64,000 bases of DNA from Astragalus membranaceus (lineage: Eukaryota > Streptophyta > Magnoliopsida > Fabales > Fabaceae), in assembly GCA_039519185.1 (NCBI GenBank), contig CM076850.1:92439471-92503470 (forward strand). The letters run 5' to 3'. Positions 23,972 to 36,382 of this stretch are shown piece after piece. The position numbers and the translations under genes are program-made. Position 1 is the first letter of the stretch; each line of letters opens with the position of its first letter. Under the pieces are notes generated by a model. It had not been told where the DNA came from, did not search any database, and saw only the letters and a program-made list of their open reading frames with translations.

Positions 23972-25096
23972 TGTTGGTGATTTTATGTTTGATTCAGTCA
24001 ATAGTTAGGATTTTGGCATAATTTTAGTTCTATGTAATAAGTGTGGAGTTGTAACAAAATGCATGAGAAATCCTTCAATTTGATGTGGCATCTACTAGCG
24101 AACCAGACACTTGCCTAGTGACGAAACGGAGAAAAGAAGGAAGGAAAAAGATTGGACAGCTTTTGCACCAGCAGCCAGGAACGGTCGCGCCACAACCCAC
24201 CTTTCAGCAGGAGGTCGCAACGCGACCAACCACCATCGCCTCGTGATGCGTGGCCGAAGCTTAGGTTAAAATCAGTTTTGCGTTTTCTGAAACTCTCTTT
24301 GGCTTGGGAGCGGTTCTAGGGTTTGGAGGAGCAGCTGGAGGCGCTTTTGGGGGTCTTCCTACACCTTGGGAACAAGGGTTGAAGGTTCTAATGGATCCAT
24401 CTCTATGTAATCTTCTTCTACTCTTTATTCTTATCCCTAAGATGCAATGTAATTAGATAGTTTTGATTTGGGAGAGATGACTCTTCCTTAAACTAGTATG
24501 TGAATGCTTTGTTATGACCAAGTCAGTTATTATTCAATTTATCCAGTGCCTTTATCTCTATGCTTAATGCTTTACTCTTACACATGATAATTGTATTGAT
24601 CTAGGTTTATGATCACCATAGGAATATGGGTTTGTATGCTTGAACTTGGGGGTTTAGGTCACAAATCGCAATCACCATAGGAATGTGGGATTGGGTTTGT
24701 GAATTCTTTATTTCTCGTGTTTAATGCTTTGCCTATTGGCATGAATCACCTAAGGAATTAGGGTATCTCATTAGGTAAAAGGGGTTTTGAGGCAAGGGAT
24801 TGTCCTTAACCTAATTTAGTGAATTGAATCGGATAACCTGGATAATTACTTTGATATTGGTTGAAGGTCATATAATAGCAGGGGGGATGAGTCAATCCTT
24901 AATCACTTCTATCTTACTTTATTTTATGAACGTTTTATTTCAATGTTACAATAAAATCACTTTTATCTCAAGTGTGTCGACTGAGAATTAATAACTTGCC
25001 TATTGATAATAAATCACAATCCCTGTAGATACAACCGGTTCTTACCGTTATAACTATTACTTGCAACGTTTCAGTACACTTGCTGAATCTCTAACA
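23972..25096 (+). repeat. Diverged Athila-like solo LTR, opposite orientation
   Basis: On the plus strand it starts TGTTGGTGATT and ends TCTCTAACA. It shares with the Athila LTR the blocks CCTTGGGAACAAGGGTTGAA with GGTTCTAATG, the ATTGAATCGG region, CAATCCCTGTAGATACAACC, and GTACACTTGCTGAATC. It lacks internal sequence and a second LTR. A clean target duplication was not found. It is older than the 14863 element. Confidence 0.6.
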
Positions 25097-25712
25097 ATGA
25101 CCCCGTTATGTTAAGTAACATACTTGGAATGGGAGGTCATGTCTCCTGAGTTCAAGGCCCTTTATGGTTATCCGGTTAAGACCGGGGTGGGTTCTCCGCT
25201 GAAGCTGAAGTTGTTCAGTCTTCTTGTGGATTACGTTTCGTTGTGGCAAGTGAAAAGATAAAAGGAAAAACGACGACGAGAGGAAATGTGAGGGATCGCG
25301 TAAGAACTCACTGAGATTTGTAATCTCACTGTTTATGTTGTTATGTTTTACAGATTGGCGGGTTAAGATCAAGTGAGAATAAGAACATGGTTATGTGAAG
25401 ATCTTCCGCTCATGAAGATTAGCATTAGATTATGCTAAAGTCTATGTTTAGTTGTTCATGTTTTAAGTTAAGGATGTATTAGGTATATGCACTGGTGTAT
25501 TCGGATTAAGTAATTATGTAACTCTGTTTGGATGATTTGTAGTAAACTCTTTTCGGATTTTGAAACTTATTTTATAAAGCCTATCATCCTTATTCGTTTC
25601 TTATTGCTTGTTGTCGGTTGGTCTTAATCCAAATTTATTTAAGTGCATCTCTGCAACACTATAAGTAGTATCCTGGGTTTCTAACGTCGACTAGAAGCTT
25701 GGGGGTGTTACA

Positions 25713-26479
25713 ATTGTACTTGAAATAATACTACTATTTAGGTGGACTTTAGGGTGAGGGACCAGGTCCCTTATCGGTGTACCAATAAATTGACTGTAAG
25801 ATATAGTATAAAATATTATGAATGAGTGAGTGCCTTGCTTAAATTGACTGCTACATTGGTGAGTGCCTTACATGATCCCTCACCTTATAAGGCACCAACT
25901 ATTTAACATTTTATTTGACAATCACCTAGCTACTCTTTGATTTGTTATGTATCTTTATAAAATTTTGTATTAATATAATTTTAACATAGAGTTTATACTT
26001 TTTGAGTCAAAAAACATAAAATTTATAGTTTTTTTTACTATATATCCTGCGCAGCACGGGCCTACATATTACATGATTTTGCTTTTTTTTGTTTTCATTA
26101 TTATTTTTTAATAGAATTTTCTTATGTAAGTAAATTTATTTAAAAAAATTGTGATAAAATCTTAGAGAAAATTAATATATTTTTATGTGTCCGAGAGTAT
26201 TTTAATACTATAATATATTGTAATATAAAGCATATCAATGTATTTCAATTCAATAAATGGAGCAATAAGTCATTTTATGTTACAAATGTCATTTTATGTT
26301 CTAATATCTTACGGTATCATATAATTCGATTTAATTATATTACTAAAACTCACATAACATGCACTTTTTAACTTACAATATCTTTGAATCATATATTACT
26401 CAATATAAATTTTCAACAACTTTTTTCTCGTGCATCGCAAGGGTTAGGATACTTGTAACATACATAAATTTACAAGGAA
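25713..26479. other. AT-rich stretch with Helitron-like 3' ends
   Basis: No genes. Two short GC hairpin segments, CGCAGCACGGGCCTAC at about 26049 and CTCGTGCATCGCAAGGGTTA at 26427, resemble the terminal hairpin region of plant Helitron 3' ends. The second is followed by GGATACTTGT, close to the usual ...CTAGT end. Confidence 0.4.
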
Positions 26480-26504
26480 CACTACAAGAATTACTTGATT
26501 TACT

Positions 26505-26930
26505 GGCGGATATTTTCCGCCGGAAACGGACAAAATCCGTAGGTAATGTCATAGTACCGACGGAAAATATCCGCCGGAAAAACGCCCGTAGGTAATATTT
26601 TCCGGCGGAAATTCCGCCGGAAATTACCGATGGAAAAAACCGCCGGAACACGTCAAAAACCGCCGGAAACAGATTTCAACAATTTATTATATTTTATTCA
26701 AAACCGCCGGTAACCAATAAATTCCGCCGGAAACAATATTAATATTTTTATTCGTTTTTTAAAAAAACCGCCGGTAACTAATAAATTCCGCCGGAAATAA
26801 TATTAATTTTTTATTTGTTTTTTAAAACAACCGCCGGTAAATAATAAATTCCGCCGGTAAATAATATTAATTTTTTATTAAAAAACGCCGGTAAATAAGA
26901 TAATCCGCCGGAAACATTTTTTGAATTTTT
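26505..26930. repeat. CACTA subterminal repeat array, left end
   Basis: Many copies of TTCCGCCGG, CCGCCGGTAA and reverse complements at about 20-40 bp spacing. In En/Spm elements such arrays bind the TNPA protein. Confidence 0.85.
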
Positions 26931-27234
26931 TTTAAAAACAATACAAATTATAATATTAAATAAATATTTAAAACCGAAAAATATTAAATAAATATTTAAA
27001 CAATAATATTAAATAAATACTGAAAAAAAAAATTTCAAAATCAATTTTTTTTTAAAAACACTGAAAATTAAATATTTAAATTATTAAATAAAAGACAATA
27101 ATACAAATTATAATTATATTAGCTAACGAGAATAGTTCAGATAATTAAAAGCGTTATACAAATCCGACAAAGTACAAATTAAAGCGATAATCGTAGAATT
27201 CCGACAAAGTACAAATTAAAGTACAAATTTAAAT

Positions 27235-29422
27235 CTACTGTGCGCCATGATCATAGTAGTCTCCTCTGGTCGGGTCTGTGAACCAATTATTAAACTCATT
27301 GTCATTGAGATCAATATTCGTGTCTAGTAGAGGCTGCTGTTGGGATTGCTGCTGTGGTTGCGGTTGGAAAGGAGGCTGCGGGGATTGCTGCCTTGCCTGC
27401 TGCTGAAAAGGAGCCTGTGAGGACTGCTGTTGTGGTTGCTGTTGTGGCGGCTGCTGTGGCTGCTGCTGCTGGAGAGGAAGCTGATGAGACTGCTGCTGCT
27501 GGAAAGGATGAAGCTGCTGAGACTGATGTTGTTGGAAAGGAAGCTGCTGAGACTGTTGCTGCTGGAAAGGAAGCTGTTGAGACTGCTGCTGCTGGAAAGG
27601 AAGCTGCTGAGACTGCTGCTGGTAGGGAGGCGGGAAGAGACCATACTGCTGAAAAGCACCGTTGTAACCCTGTTGCTGCAACTGGTATTGTGGATGCAAC
27701 GGGGGTTGAGTCATATCGAAATAACGCTTCCAGCGGTCCTCATTTATCCTAGACTGCTCGCGTATTTGTTCCATTATCAGTCGATGCTCCTGCAACTCCC
27801 GTTCATGACGCTCTCTCTGCTCATTACTTAGTCGTTGTTGCTCGCTCAACATATTCTCCACTTCACTTAAGTTATGCGTCAGTTGCTGAACATTTTGTAA
27901 GTCCGCAGCAGTAGGCATAAAAGAACGGCCAGTACTACCAGAAGATGATGATTGACTCCGACCTGGAATAATACTTCTTGCTTTTTCAAAAATTGATGGG
28001 CCTATACTACCAGTTCCTGCCAAACGACCACTTCTTTGTGGACCAACTGATTTCTTCCAAGCATCAAGAGCATGTTGCTGTTCCTCGATGGGATCACAAG
28101 TACTGTCACTGCTCTGCTGACTCTCCCGATATTGGGCCATTTCACCCTCGAAGTTTTCCTAAAAAATAAAAATCAAGAAATGAATAAGTATTAATATAAC
28201 AAAAAAAGAAATCAATATATAATTAATATGCTCGAATAATTGTAAGAGTAGTTACATGAACGCTCCTGGACCATTCATCAACAAAATCCCATGTACTCTC
28301 TCGGACATGAAGATGACGGTGCAACTCAGGCAACCCAATGGGACGACCATGCATTGTCTCCTACATAGTTATTAATAAAATACATGCATATTAATATAAT
28401 GATATAATACTAATTATAATGATCATGAAATTGACTATCACATGCATACACTAAATATAAAATAATAATTAATTAAATTTACCAAACGTCTATGAGTTTG
28501 AGCAGCATTGACAGAACCAGATGTGTGTAGCAGCTTCCTCTCTCCGAAGCACGATTCTTCATTGCTTTTTCACATATTTTTTTGAATTCTGGAGTATTCC
28601 ATTTCTCTTTCAGCACGTGCCAATCAGATTCTCCAATAAAAGGAGGCTTCTTATCAAGATCCCGTGCACCCCGAAGTAACTCAGAAAGACGGTGAGAAGC
28701 TCTTTTATGGAAGATTTTCTCAACCTCTTTCTCTATCTCGAGTTCCCAGGCCATTTTTTCCTAATAAATTATAAATAACTTGTTAATAAAAAATAAATTA
28801 ACCAATTAAATAAACTTGCTAAATAAATTATAAAAAGTAAAACAACTTACTCTGAACCTATCAAACATCATCTTTTTTAAATCTTTATCCTTTTTAATCT
28901 CCTTCCAAGACAACCAAGGTTTGTTGTAATTCTCCTTGATCACATCTGTTATTGAGGTAGATGCACCCTTCGAAGGATAAAACCTATACATTATAATAAA
29001 TATATATTAATATATTTATATATTAACATATTTATTAGAAAAACAACTAATTATATCATTAACGAGAATATTTATTCTTACGCTTTTCCAATAATAGTCA
29101 ATACAATACGACCGTCATTTGCTATCTCTAGTGCCTCCTCTGGAATATTATTCAGACGGCCGACCTCATCTTCTACATTTGCAAGGTCATCTTCGATCTC
29201 ATTATTATCATGATCGTTTTGTGCATCTACGACTCCCACGAACTCATGCACCTGCGATGGTCCTGAGCCATCTATAAAGGAAGAAGGTGGGGGTGCAAAT
29301 CTGTCACTTGCAACTACACGAACTATGCGACGTCGTCGCCCGCGTAATGCTGTAGAAATCCTCTTCCCTTTATCAGGAACAGTCGGTGGTGGTATGGGTG
29401 GGTCAGATCCTGATCCCGACAT
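27235..29422 (-). pseudogene. TNPA-like gene (Transposase_24 / Ptta-En/Spm family), multi-exon
   Basis: I can join five exons with GT-AG borders: 29422-29078, 28986-28851, 28760-28483, 28360-28256 and 28158-27235. The first encodes a basic N-terminus; its donor GTAAGA joins to give IGKAFYPS. The next encode a conserved core (NKPWLSWKEI, WNTPEFKKICEKAMKNR, then HTSGSVNAAQTHRRL and GRPIGLPELHRHLH), typical of plant En/Spm 'Transposase_24' proteins. The last is a Q-rich tail with repeats of QLPFQQQQSQ. The frame changes near 28545 (an indel inside exon 3), so the product is probably broken. In this family the protein binds the subterminal repeats during transposition. Confidence 0.75.
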
Positions 29423-29561
29423 GACTGTATCTATAGATTATTAAAAATGGAAATAAACAATTTATAATTAACCAAATTAACATTGATATATAATTTTAAA
29501 GACAACGTACCGTACATTGATCAAATTAACTAAAAGCAAATTAACAACATCTTATTAATTA

Positions 29562-30846
29562 GGCAGAATAGCACTTTTGGTCCTTTATGTTTGCTACAGA
29601 TTTCACTTTGGTCCTTTATCTTTTTTTTGGTCCGTTTTGGTCCCTCATGTTTCGTTTTCGTTTCATTTTGGTCCCTCACGTTAGTTTTGACTAACGGACG
29701 CCACGCTGGCAGTTAACTGCTGACGTGGCGTCCATTTTCATTAATTGACGTGGCAAAAATTAATATTATTTAATTCTAATTAAAACATTAAACATTAAAA
29801 CAATTAATTCTTTTTTCTATTTTTTTATCAAAAAATCCCTTCGCTGATCTTCTTCTCCCTTCCCTGCGAACGTGTTTCCCTTCTCAACGCTGTTCTTCTT
29901 CTCCCTTCCCCTGCGAACGTGTTTCCCTTCTCATGGATGTTCTTCTTCCATTTTACTACTTGTTTCGTTTTGATTTTCATTTCGTTCTCTTCTGGGTTCA
30001 TATTCCTCTTCTCTCTTCTCACTGTTCTTCGGTTTCTTCATCTTCGGTTTCTTCTGTTCTTCGTTTGCTGATGCTTCAAAACGCGTTCTTCATCTTTGGT
30101 TTCTTCTGGGTTCAGCGCTCTCTTCTCTCTCACGCTTGCTGATGCTTCAAAACGCGTTCAAAACGCGTTAAAAATACAACATCAGAAGAACAAAAGGAGA
30201 TGAAGAGAAGAAGCAGATCTGTGGAAATGGGTTCGAAATTGGTTCTGCAGATCTGGGTTTCCTTCGGGTTCCATCTGGGTTTCTTCAACAACAGATCTGC
30301 TTCCTTTGCTCTTCTTCTGGGTTTCTTCGTTTGCTGGGTTCTTCGTTTTCTCTTCTTTCAACAACAGATCTGCTCTTCGATTGCTGGGTTTCTTCGTTTC
30401 TTGGTTTCTTCGTTTGCTGGGTTCTTCGTTTTGCGCAGAGAGAAAGAGAGGAAAAGAAGGCAAAATGGGAGAGGGAGAGTGAGGTGGGAGGGTTACGACG
30501 GCGACGGTGGCGACGGTGGGAGGGTGGCGACGGTGGGGATCTGGGTTGTTCAAGTTGTTGTTGAAGATTGGTTATTTTTATTTTATTGTTTTATGTTTTA
30601 TTTAAATTAAAAAAGGAAATTGCTGAGGTGGAATTTACATGTCACCTATAACTGCCACGTCAATTAATGAAAATGGACGCCACGTCAGCAGTTAACTGCC
30701 AGCGTGGCGTCCGTTAGTCAAAACTAACGTCAGGGACCAAAATGAAACAAAAATGAAACATGAGGGACTAAAACGGACCAAAAAAAAGATAAAGGACCAA
30801 AGTGAAATCTGGAGCAAACATAAAGGACCAAAAGTGCTATTCTGCC
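29562..30846. mobile_element. MULE-like non-autonomous element, 9-bp duplication
   Basis: The 1285-bp element has inverted ends GGCAGAATAGCACTTTTGGT and is flanked by perfect 9-bp repeats TATTAATTA (29553-29561 and 30847-30855), the Mutator signature. Subterminal blocks contain GACGCCACG and GACGTGGCGTCC palindromes that also occur in the element at 37337. The middle is pyrimidine-rich with many GGGTTTCTTC-type repeats; open frames there are compositional. It is nested in the CACTA element between its two genes. Confidence 0.9.
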
Positions 30847-30921
30847 TATTAATTAAGTCAAACTAATTATTAATATATAACATAACATGATTACATAACA
30901 AATTGATCAAATTATAAGAAA

Positions 30922-33076
30922 TTAATTGACATCCCATTCTCCCTCGAAATCATCATCATCGTCTGAGTGAACTCCTGATACACCGACAAGGTCTGTTGCA
31001 TCTTCATCTGCATCTTCTTCTTCATCAACTTCATCACCAGTGTTTGGCTCATCACATAACCGAGTTATGGGTTCAACTTCGATCACTTCATTTACATTGG
31101 ACGACATTTCATCTATCTGATATGGCACATCTTCCATTGTCTCTTCATTTGTCTCAACCCGACCTCTTGGTTTGGTTTTAATTGCGACACACCAACCACG
31201 TCTATCCGTCTGTGTTGATGGATAAGGGACATAATAGACTTGTCTCACATTTTGTGCAATTACAAACGGATCATACAGTCGATATCTACCATTCATTTTA
31301 ATGTCCGCTGTATTTGACTTTGGATTCAATTGTGTTCCTCGAGCTGACGGATCAAACCAATTACAATAAAAAACCACTACCTTTTGACTGTAGTCTAGAT
31401 GGGGGTAAGCAAGTTCATATATGTGTTCAATCACACCATAGAAGTCGTCTTCACCTCTCCCGGTGACACCCTTCATGCAAACTCCACTATTAACTGTTCC
31501 AAACTTCTTCTGGTGTCAACCTACGAGGAGGTTCAGTTGTTTCAACATTCCCTTTTATGAATGCATATTTTGACTTTCTAAATGGGTGATCTTTAGGTAA
31601 GAACCTACGGTGCGAGTCAAACCATGAAGCTTTTCCTCCGTATTTAAGAGTAAAAGATTTTGTGTCTACCATGCAAATTGGACACGCCATCTTACCATGT
31701 GTCCCCCATCGAGACAACATTCCATAGGCAGGGAAGTCATTAATGGTCCACATCAAAGCTGCCCTCATCATGAAGTTTTGTTTACGGGCTGCATCATAAG
31801 TTAAAACACCATTCCACAATCTTTTTAGGTCGTCAATCAAAGGTTGCAAATATATGTCAATACCAGCTGTTGGATTACTTGGACCTGGAATAATAGCAGC
31901 TAAAAACATGTACGGTTTAGACATACACATCTCAGGAGGAAGGTTGTATGGGGTAACAATAACTGGCCAACAAGAATATGGTGTTGCTGATGCTTGGATA
32001 TATGGTGTGAAACCATCAGAACACAAACCAAGCCGAACATTGCGTGGATCATTCGCAAAATCTGGATGAACACGATCAAAATGCTTCCAAGCTTCACCAT
32101 CAGATGGGTGACGTAATTCACCAGAATTGCTTCTATTTTCATAGTGCCAGGTCATTTTACCTGCAGTTTCCTTTGAAGTGAACATCCTTTTCAACCTTGA
32201 TACAATCGGCAAATAAAACATTGCTTTTCTTGGAACTTTGCTGCCTCTGCTTGTCCCTACCCTACTGACACGATAGCGTGGCTCTCCACACAACTTGCAT
32301 TCCGACAACTCTCCATCATTTATGCCAAACTCATTGTTATAATAAAGCATGCAACCAGAGACACAACAATCAATTCTTATAGAATTTAAGCCAAGTTTCG
32401 ATACAAGCCTTCTAGCATCGTAATAACTTTGCGGTAAGAGTCCTTTAATCGGGGTTGCATCCAACATCATTTTAGTCATATATTCCATGCACAGTTCAGC
32501 AACATTAAATTGAGACTTAAGACCCAACAACCGAACACACATTGATAATTTAGAGTCTTGAGATCCCTCAAATAGTGGTTTATTTGTCTCACTCAAATAG
32601 GTATAAAACCTTTGAGCTTCCTCGTTTGGGACTTCTTCAGGATCGTATTCCGGTTCCTCAAAATCCAAATTTACTCCGACAGCATCAGATATCATTCCCT
32701 GAACAACGTCAAATGGTTGGTATCTCGTAGACGATTGATGGCTACTCGATGTGGGAGCTTGTACTTCAACTGAAACATTAACTGCATGAACATTATTAAC
32801 CGCCGGAGCAGGTACCCCAGGTGCTACTTCGCCGTGACGACTCCATATCCAATAATTTGGCCTAAACCCATTATTGTACAAATCAAGTTTCACTTCTTCT
32901 TCATTTTTTATAAAACGAAATCTACAGTTCGAGCACGGACATCGTATTCCGCCTTGTCGCCCAAATTCTTCTCGACTCTTAGCAAAAAAAACAAACTCTT
33001 CAACTCCCAGTACAAAACGTCGCTTTAAACCAGCTCTTCCAGGAAACATTCGATCGTACATCCAACTACGATCCAT
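30922..33076 (-). pseudogene. CACTA Tnp2 transposase with internal deletion
   Basis: The 528-aa frame from 33076 begins MDRSWMYDR and contains the transposase-associated N-terminal domain (zinc-binding-like CPCSNCRFRF, about residues 45-55). It continues with Transposase_21 sequence (PAYGMLSRWGTHGKMACPIC, HRRFLPKDHPFR) and stops after LTPEEVW. About 15 bases downstream, in another frame, comes the C-terminal DUF4216-like block (NSGVCMKGVTGRGEDDFYGV, VVVFYCNWFDPS, DPFVIAQNVRQVYYVPYP). The DUF4218 region and most of the catalytic C-terminal part normally between them are missing. This is a deletion derivative, probably unable to cut DNA. Confidence 0.85.
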
Positions 33077-34215
33077 TTTTTGGGAATCTATGTACTACTA
33101 TACAATATATATGTAAAACATATATTAATAACCAACAAATTTAAATATGTATTTATGTACTATCTATATGTAAAAAATAAATACATATTTAATTTCATAT
33201 ACATTTTTTTACTAAATAATTACTTATAAATTTTTAATTAACAAACCTATAACTTTCTAATTAACAAACATAAACAACATATTTTTTATATCTAATACAA
33301 AATATTTTTTTATAATGTGATATATATTTTTATCTTGTATAATATATATAATGCACCATATATATGTACAAAATATATATCTTAGTACAATATATATGTA
33401 AACGTAATTTTTTTAATCATTCACTATATAAATATATATCTTAGTACAATATATATGTAAAACATAAATATTATTTTTAACATGTTTTATTAAATAAAAT
33501 TTTTTTTTAACATGTTTTACTATCTAAACATATATTTCATTACAATATCTATTTATTAACATGTTTAACTAAATAAACGTAATTTTTTACTATCCAAACA
33601 TATATATTAGTAACATGTCACTACAATATCTAATAAAAACAACTTAATAACTAACCAGAATTGAAGATGAGTCTCTGATTGATTAAAATTATATTTTCAG
33701 TGTGTGTCCAACCAAAGTCCCTCGAACAAAAATGTCTTCAAGCTCCTCCAACCGAATCCTAAACAAATAAAGTTAGTAATGTTAAATTAAGTACATATAT
33801 GATATTAATATAAAATAAAACTTATAACTAACATTTGTTTAAAAACATACCGTGAAAAATTTGCAAACACGTCAAATGAGCTAAAATTTGGAATGGAACA
33901 ATAGAATATGAGAGCTAATAAGTGTATGAAATAGAATGGGTGAATGGGGATTAAGAAATTTGGAATGGGTAAGATGAAGGAATGGGGAGAATGAAAGATG
34001 AGTGAATGAAATGAAAAATTCGGAATAGGTGAAGATGAGTGAATGAAAACAAAAAATTCGGAATAGGGGAAGATGAATGAATGGAAAAGATGAAAGATAA
34101 GTGAATGGAGTTGAAGAAATTTGGAATGGGGGAAGATGAAGGAGTGGGAAAGATGAAGGAGTGGGGAAGATGAATGAATTGGAAATGAAGTGAAAGTCGT
34201 ATGTCTATTTATATA
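33077..34215. other. CACTA 5' region upstream of Tnp2
   Basis: AT-rich up to about 33860. At about 33880-34190 it holds a purine-rich tandem repeat with units such as GAAAGATGAGTGAATG and AAATTCGGAATAGG. The open frame over that repeat (33805-34281) is low-complexity and not treated as a gene. Confidence 0.55.
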
Positions 34216-34219
34216 ATCA

Positions 34220-34800
34220 GAATGGCCAACGGCTATTTCCAAAAACCGCCAGTAAAAGCCATTTCCGGCGGATTTTACCAACGGCTATATTCAAAAACCA
34301 GCAACGGATATCCATTACCGGCGGAATAAGCCATTTCCGGCGGTTTAATTCAAATTTCGAATTTCCCTCTTTTCCACAAAACCGCCGGTAAATGCTCATT
34401 TCCGGCGGTTTATTTAGTCCATAATTTGCGGCGGTTTCATCAATGTTTCCGGCGGAAATTTTAAATATTTGAATTTCCACTCCTCCCAAAAACCGCCGGT
34501 AATGACACAGTTCCGGCGGTTGATTTGGTCAATTATTTCCGGCGGTTTCATCAATGTTTCCGGCGAAAATTTTAAATTTTGAATTTCCCCCCTCTCCAAA
34601 AAACCGCCGGTAATGTGCATTACCGTCGGTTTTAATTTTCGTTTTTCTGAAACAATTTTGCGACGCAATATTACGCCGGAAATGCTCCATTTTCCGCCGG
34701 AAATCTTTCGTGGGAAAAATGTCGCCACTAACTGCTTAAAATCCGCCGGAACGGTACAGGCGGATTAATTCCGCCGGAAAGAAACCGCCAGTAAATCAAG
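34220..34800. repeat. CACTA subterminal repeat array, right end
   Basis: Copies of TTTCCGGCGG and AAACCGCCGG in both orientations up to the TIR at 34814, matching the left array. Confidence 0.85.
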
Positions 34801-34817
34801 TAATTCTTGTAGTGGAA

Positions 34818-35770
34818 ATCTTAAAACTATAAACTTTGGGGAGTCTCTGGCTCCCATTTTGGCGCTAATTAGACTCCCCCCACCCCCTACCCCCTCTATT
34901 TTTTTTAATTTTCATATCCCCCCCCCCCCCACTCATTTTTTTCTTTATCTCTTCTTTTTTTTTATTTTTAAATACTAAAATAGAATCTATAAATACGTGA
35001 AGTTTATTATTACTCGATAGTCAGATTGGTGACAATTAAAAATTAATTTTGTGATAAATTGTGTAAAGTGTGATGTTAGCCAGTGTGTTTTGAGCTACTT
35101 TAGAGTTGGAAAAGAAATTTAGTTGTTCATATACGCAAAGTTTGTTCCTCAATAACTCGTTTGTTGAAAGGAAATAATAATTTGTAATAAAATACATAAA
35201 GTACAATGCAAAACAGTGTATTTTGGGGTACTTAAGTAGTCGGAAAAAAATTAACTATTCAAATAGGGATAGTTTGTTCCTCAATAACCTGTTTGGTGAA
35301 GAAAAAAATTTCATAACATATTTAGGTAAAGTACGATGCTAAGTAGTGTGTTTTTGGATACTTCAGTGATCGCAACAGTATGTTTTTTGATGTTTTAGTG
35401 TTCGCAAAAAATATCCGAGTATTCAAATATGCAAAATATATGCCTGAAAAACCGGTTTGGTGAAAAAAACAAATATAATTTCGTAACAAAATACATAAAG
35501 TGTGATGCTAAGCAGCGCGTTTTGAGATACTTTAGTGTTCGAAAAAAATTTAACCATTCAAATACTCAAAGTTGATTCCTCAATATCGATTTTTTTTAAC
35601 TATTTGAATACGCAGAGTTTGTTCCTCAGTGATCGGTTTGGTGAAAAAAATCATTTCTAAACAAAATATGGAAAGTACGATGCTAAGTAGTGTTTTTTGA
35701 TGCTTTGATGTTCGTAAAAAAATTCAACTATTCAAATATGCAAAGTTTGTGTCTCAATAACCGATTTGGT

Positions 35771-35830
<60 letters not shown>

Positions 35831-36382
35831 CGTCAAAAAATACGTAAAGTGTGATGCTAAACAGCATGTTTTGGGGTACTTTTGTGTTCGAAGAAAATTT
35901 TAACCGTTCAAATACTCAGAGTTCATTCCTCAATAACTGATTTGGTGAAAAATAATAATTTCGTGATAAAAAAGTACACACTGTATTTTAGTTTTTAAGT
36001 TTGCAATCGCCTTTTTTTATTACATATTTTTTTAATTCATAGTTACCTTCAATTTAAACAATATTTTCTCATGTAGTGTGTTTTTTGATGCTTTAGTGAA
36101 CGCAATAGCATATTTTTTGATGCTTTACTGTTTGCAAAAAAGTGCAACTATTCAAATATGCAAAATGTATGCCTCAAAAATCGGTTTGGTGAAAAAAATA
36201 TAATTTCGTGACAAAATACATAGTGTGATGCTAAGTAGTGTGTTTTGAGGTACTTTAGCATTCAAATGATCAACAAATGAGACTTTTTCATATTGCAATT
36301 TTAAAAACAAATTTTAACAAGACGAGAATTTCGTATTAACTGAAGTTGTTACCATGTGCATCGCCCGGGTCCACGGGCTAGT
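34818..36382. repeat. Diverged tandem repeat ending in a Helitron-like 3' terminus
   Basis: A unit with TAAAGTGTGATGCTAAGCAG, a GTGTTTTGAGGTACTTTAGTG block, and CTCAATAACCGGTTTGGTGA starts at about 35062, 35195, 35326, 35495, 35670, 35843 and 36221. Spacing is about 130-175 bp, with one double gap. The array is followed at 36354-36382 by ATGTGCATCGCCCGGGTCCA and then CGGGCTAG-T, which looks like a Helitron 3' hairpin with the CTAG end. The 5' TC end is not located. No genes. Confidence 0.6.
35773..35826. repeat. (TA)n microsatellite
   Basis: About 27 uninterrupted TA units inside one copy of the tandem repeat. Confidence 0.95.

Larger units (their letters stand above)
13851..25712 (-). mobile_element. 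LTR-type unit (probable solo LTR) with nested insertions
   Basis: The ends are TGCAACATCCCCC at 13851 and GGGGGTGTTACA at 25712, a TG...CA unit whose termini are also short inverted repeats, as in Tekay/Del-type LTRs. It is flanked by a 5-bp duplication ATTGT (13846-13850 and 25713-25717). Removing the Athila-like insertion and an older solo LTR leaves about 2 kb with no coding domains, which fits a solo LTR. Orientation is tentative because the termini are near-palindromic. The Athila-like element sits in a GC-rich stretch with repeated CGCACGGGTCGTGCG-like motifs. Confidence 0.55.
26480..34814 (-). mobile_element. En/Spm (CACTA) transposon with tnpA- and Tnp2-type genes
   Basis: Both ends read CACTACAAGAATTACTTGAT inward and the element is flanked by the 3-bp duplication GAA (26477-26479 and 34815-34817). 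Dense TTCCGGCGG/CCGCCGG subterminal repeats fill about 26510-26930 and 34220-34800. Two minus-strand transposon genes are present: Tnp2-type transposase (33076-30922, internally deleted) and a TNPA-like gene (29422-27235, frameshifted). A MULE-like element (29562-30846) is inserted between them. The termini look movable in trans, but the encoded transposase does not look complete. Confidence 0.95.

Noticed and set aside
27324..27831. Open frames on both strands over the Q-rich repeat
   Set aside because: They are shadows of the CAG/CTG-rich repeat in the TNPA-like last exon and have no domain of their own.
30182..30610. Frames of 120-136 codons inside the MULE at 29562
   Set aside because: They follow GGGTTTCTTCG-type repeats and are open on both strands; no transposase motif.
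33805..34281. 158-codon frame in the CACTA leader
   Set aside because: It is a phase of a purine/pyrimidine tandem repeat (FIFPYSEF-type low complexity).
34918..34931. Run of C as a functional element
   Set aside because: A homopolymer of this kind is more likely a simple repeat or a sequencing-length artefact.
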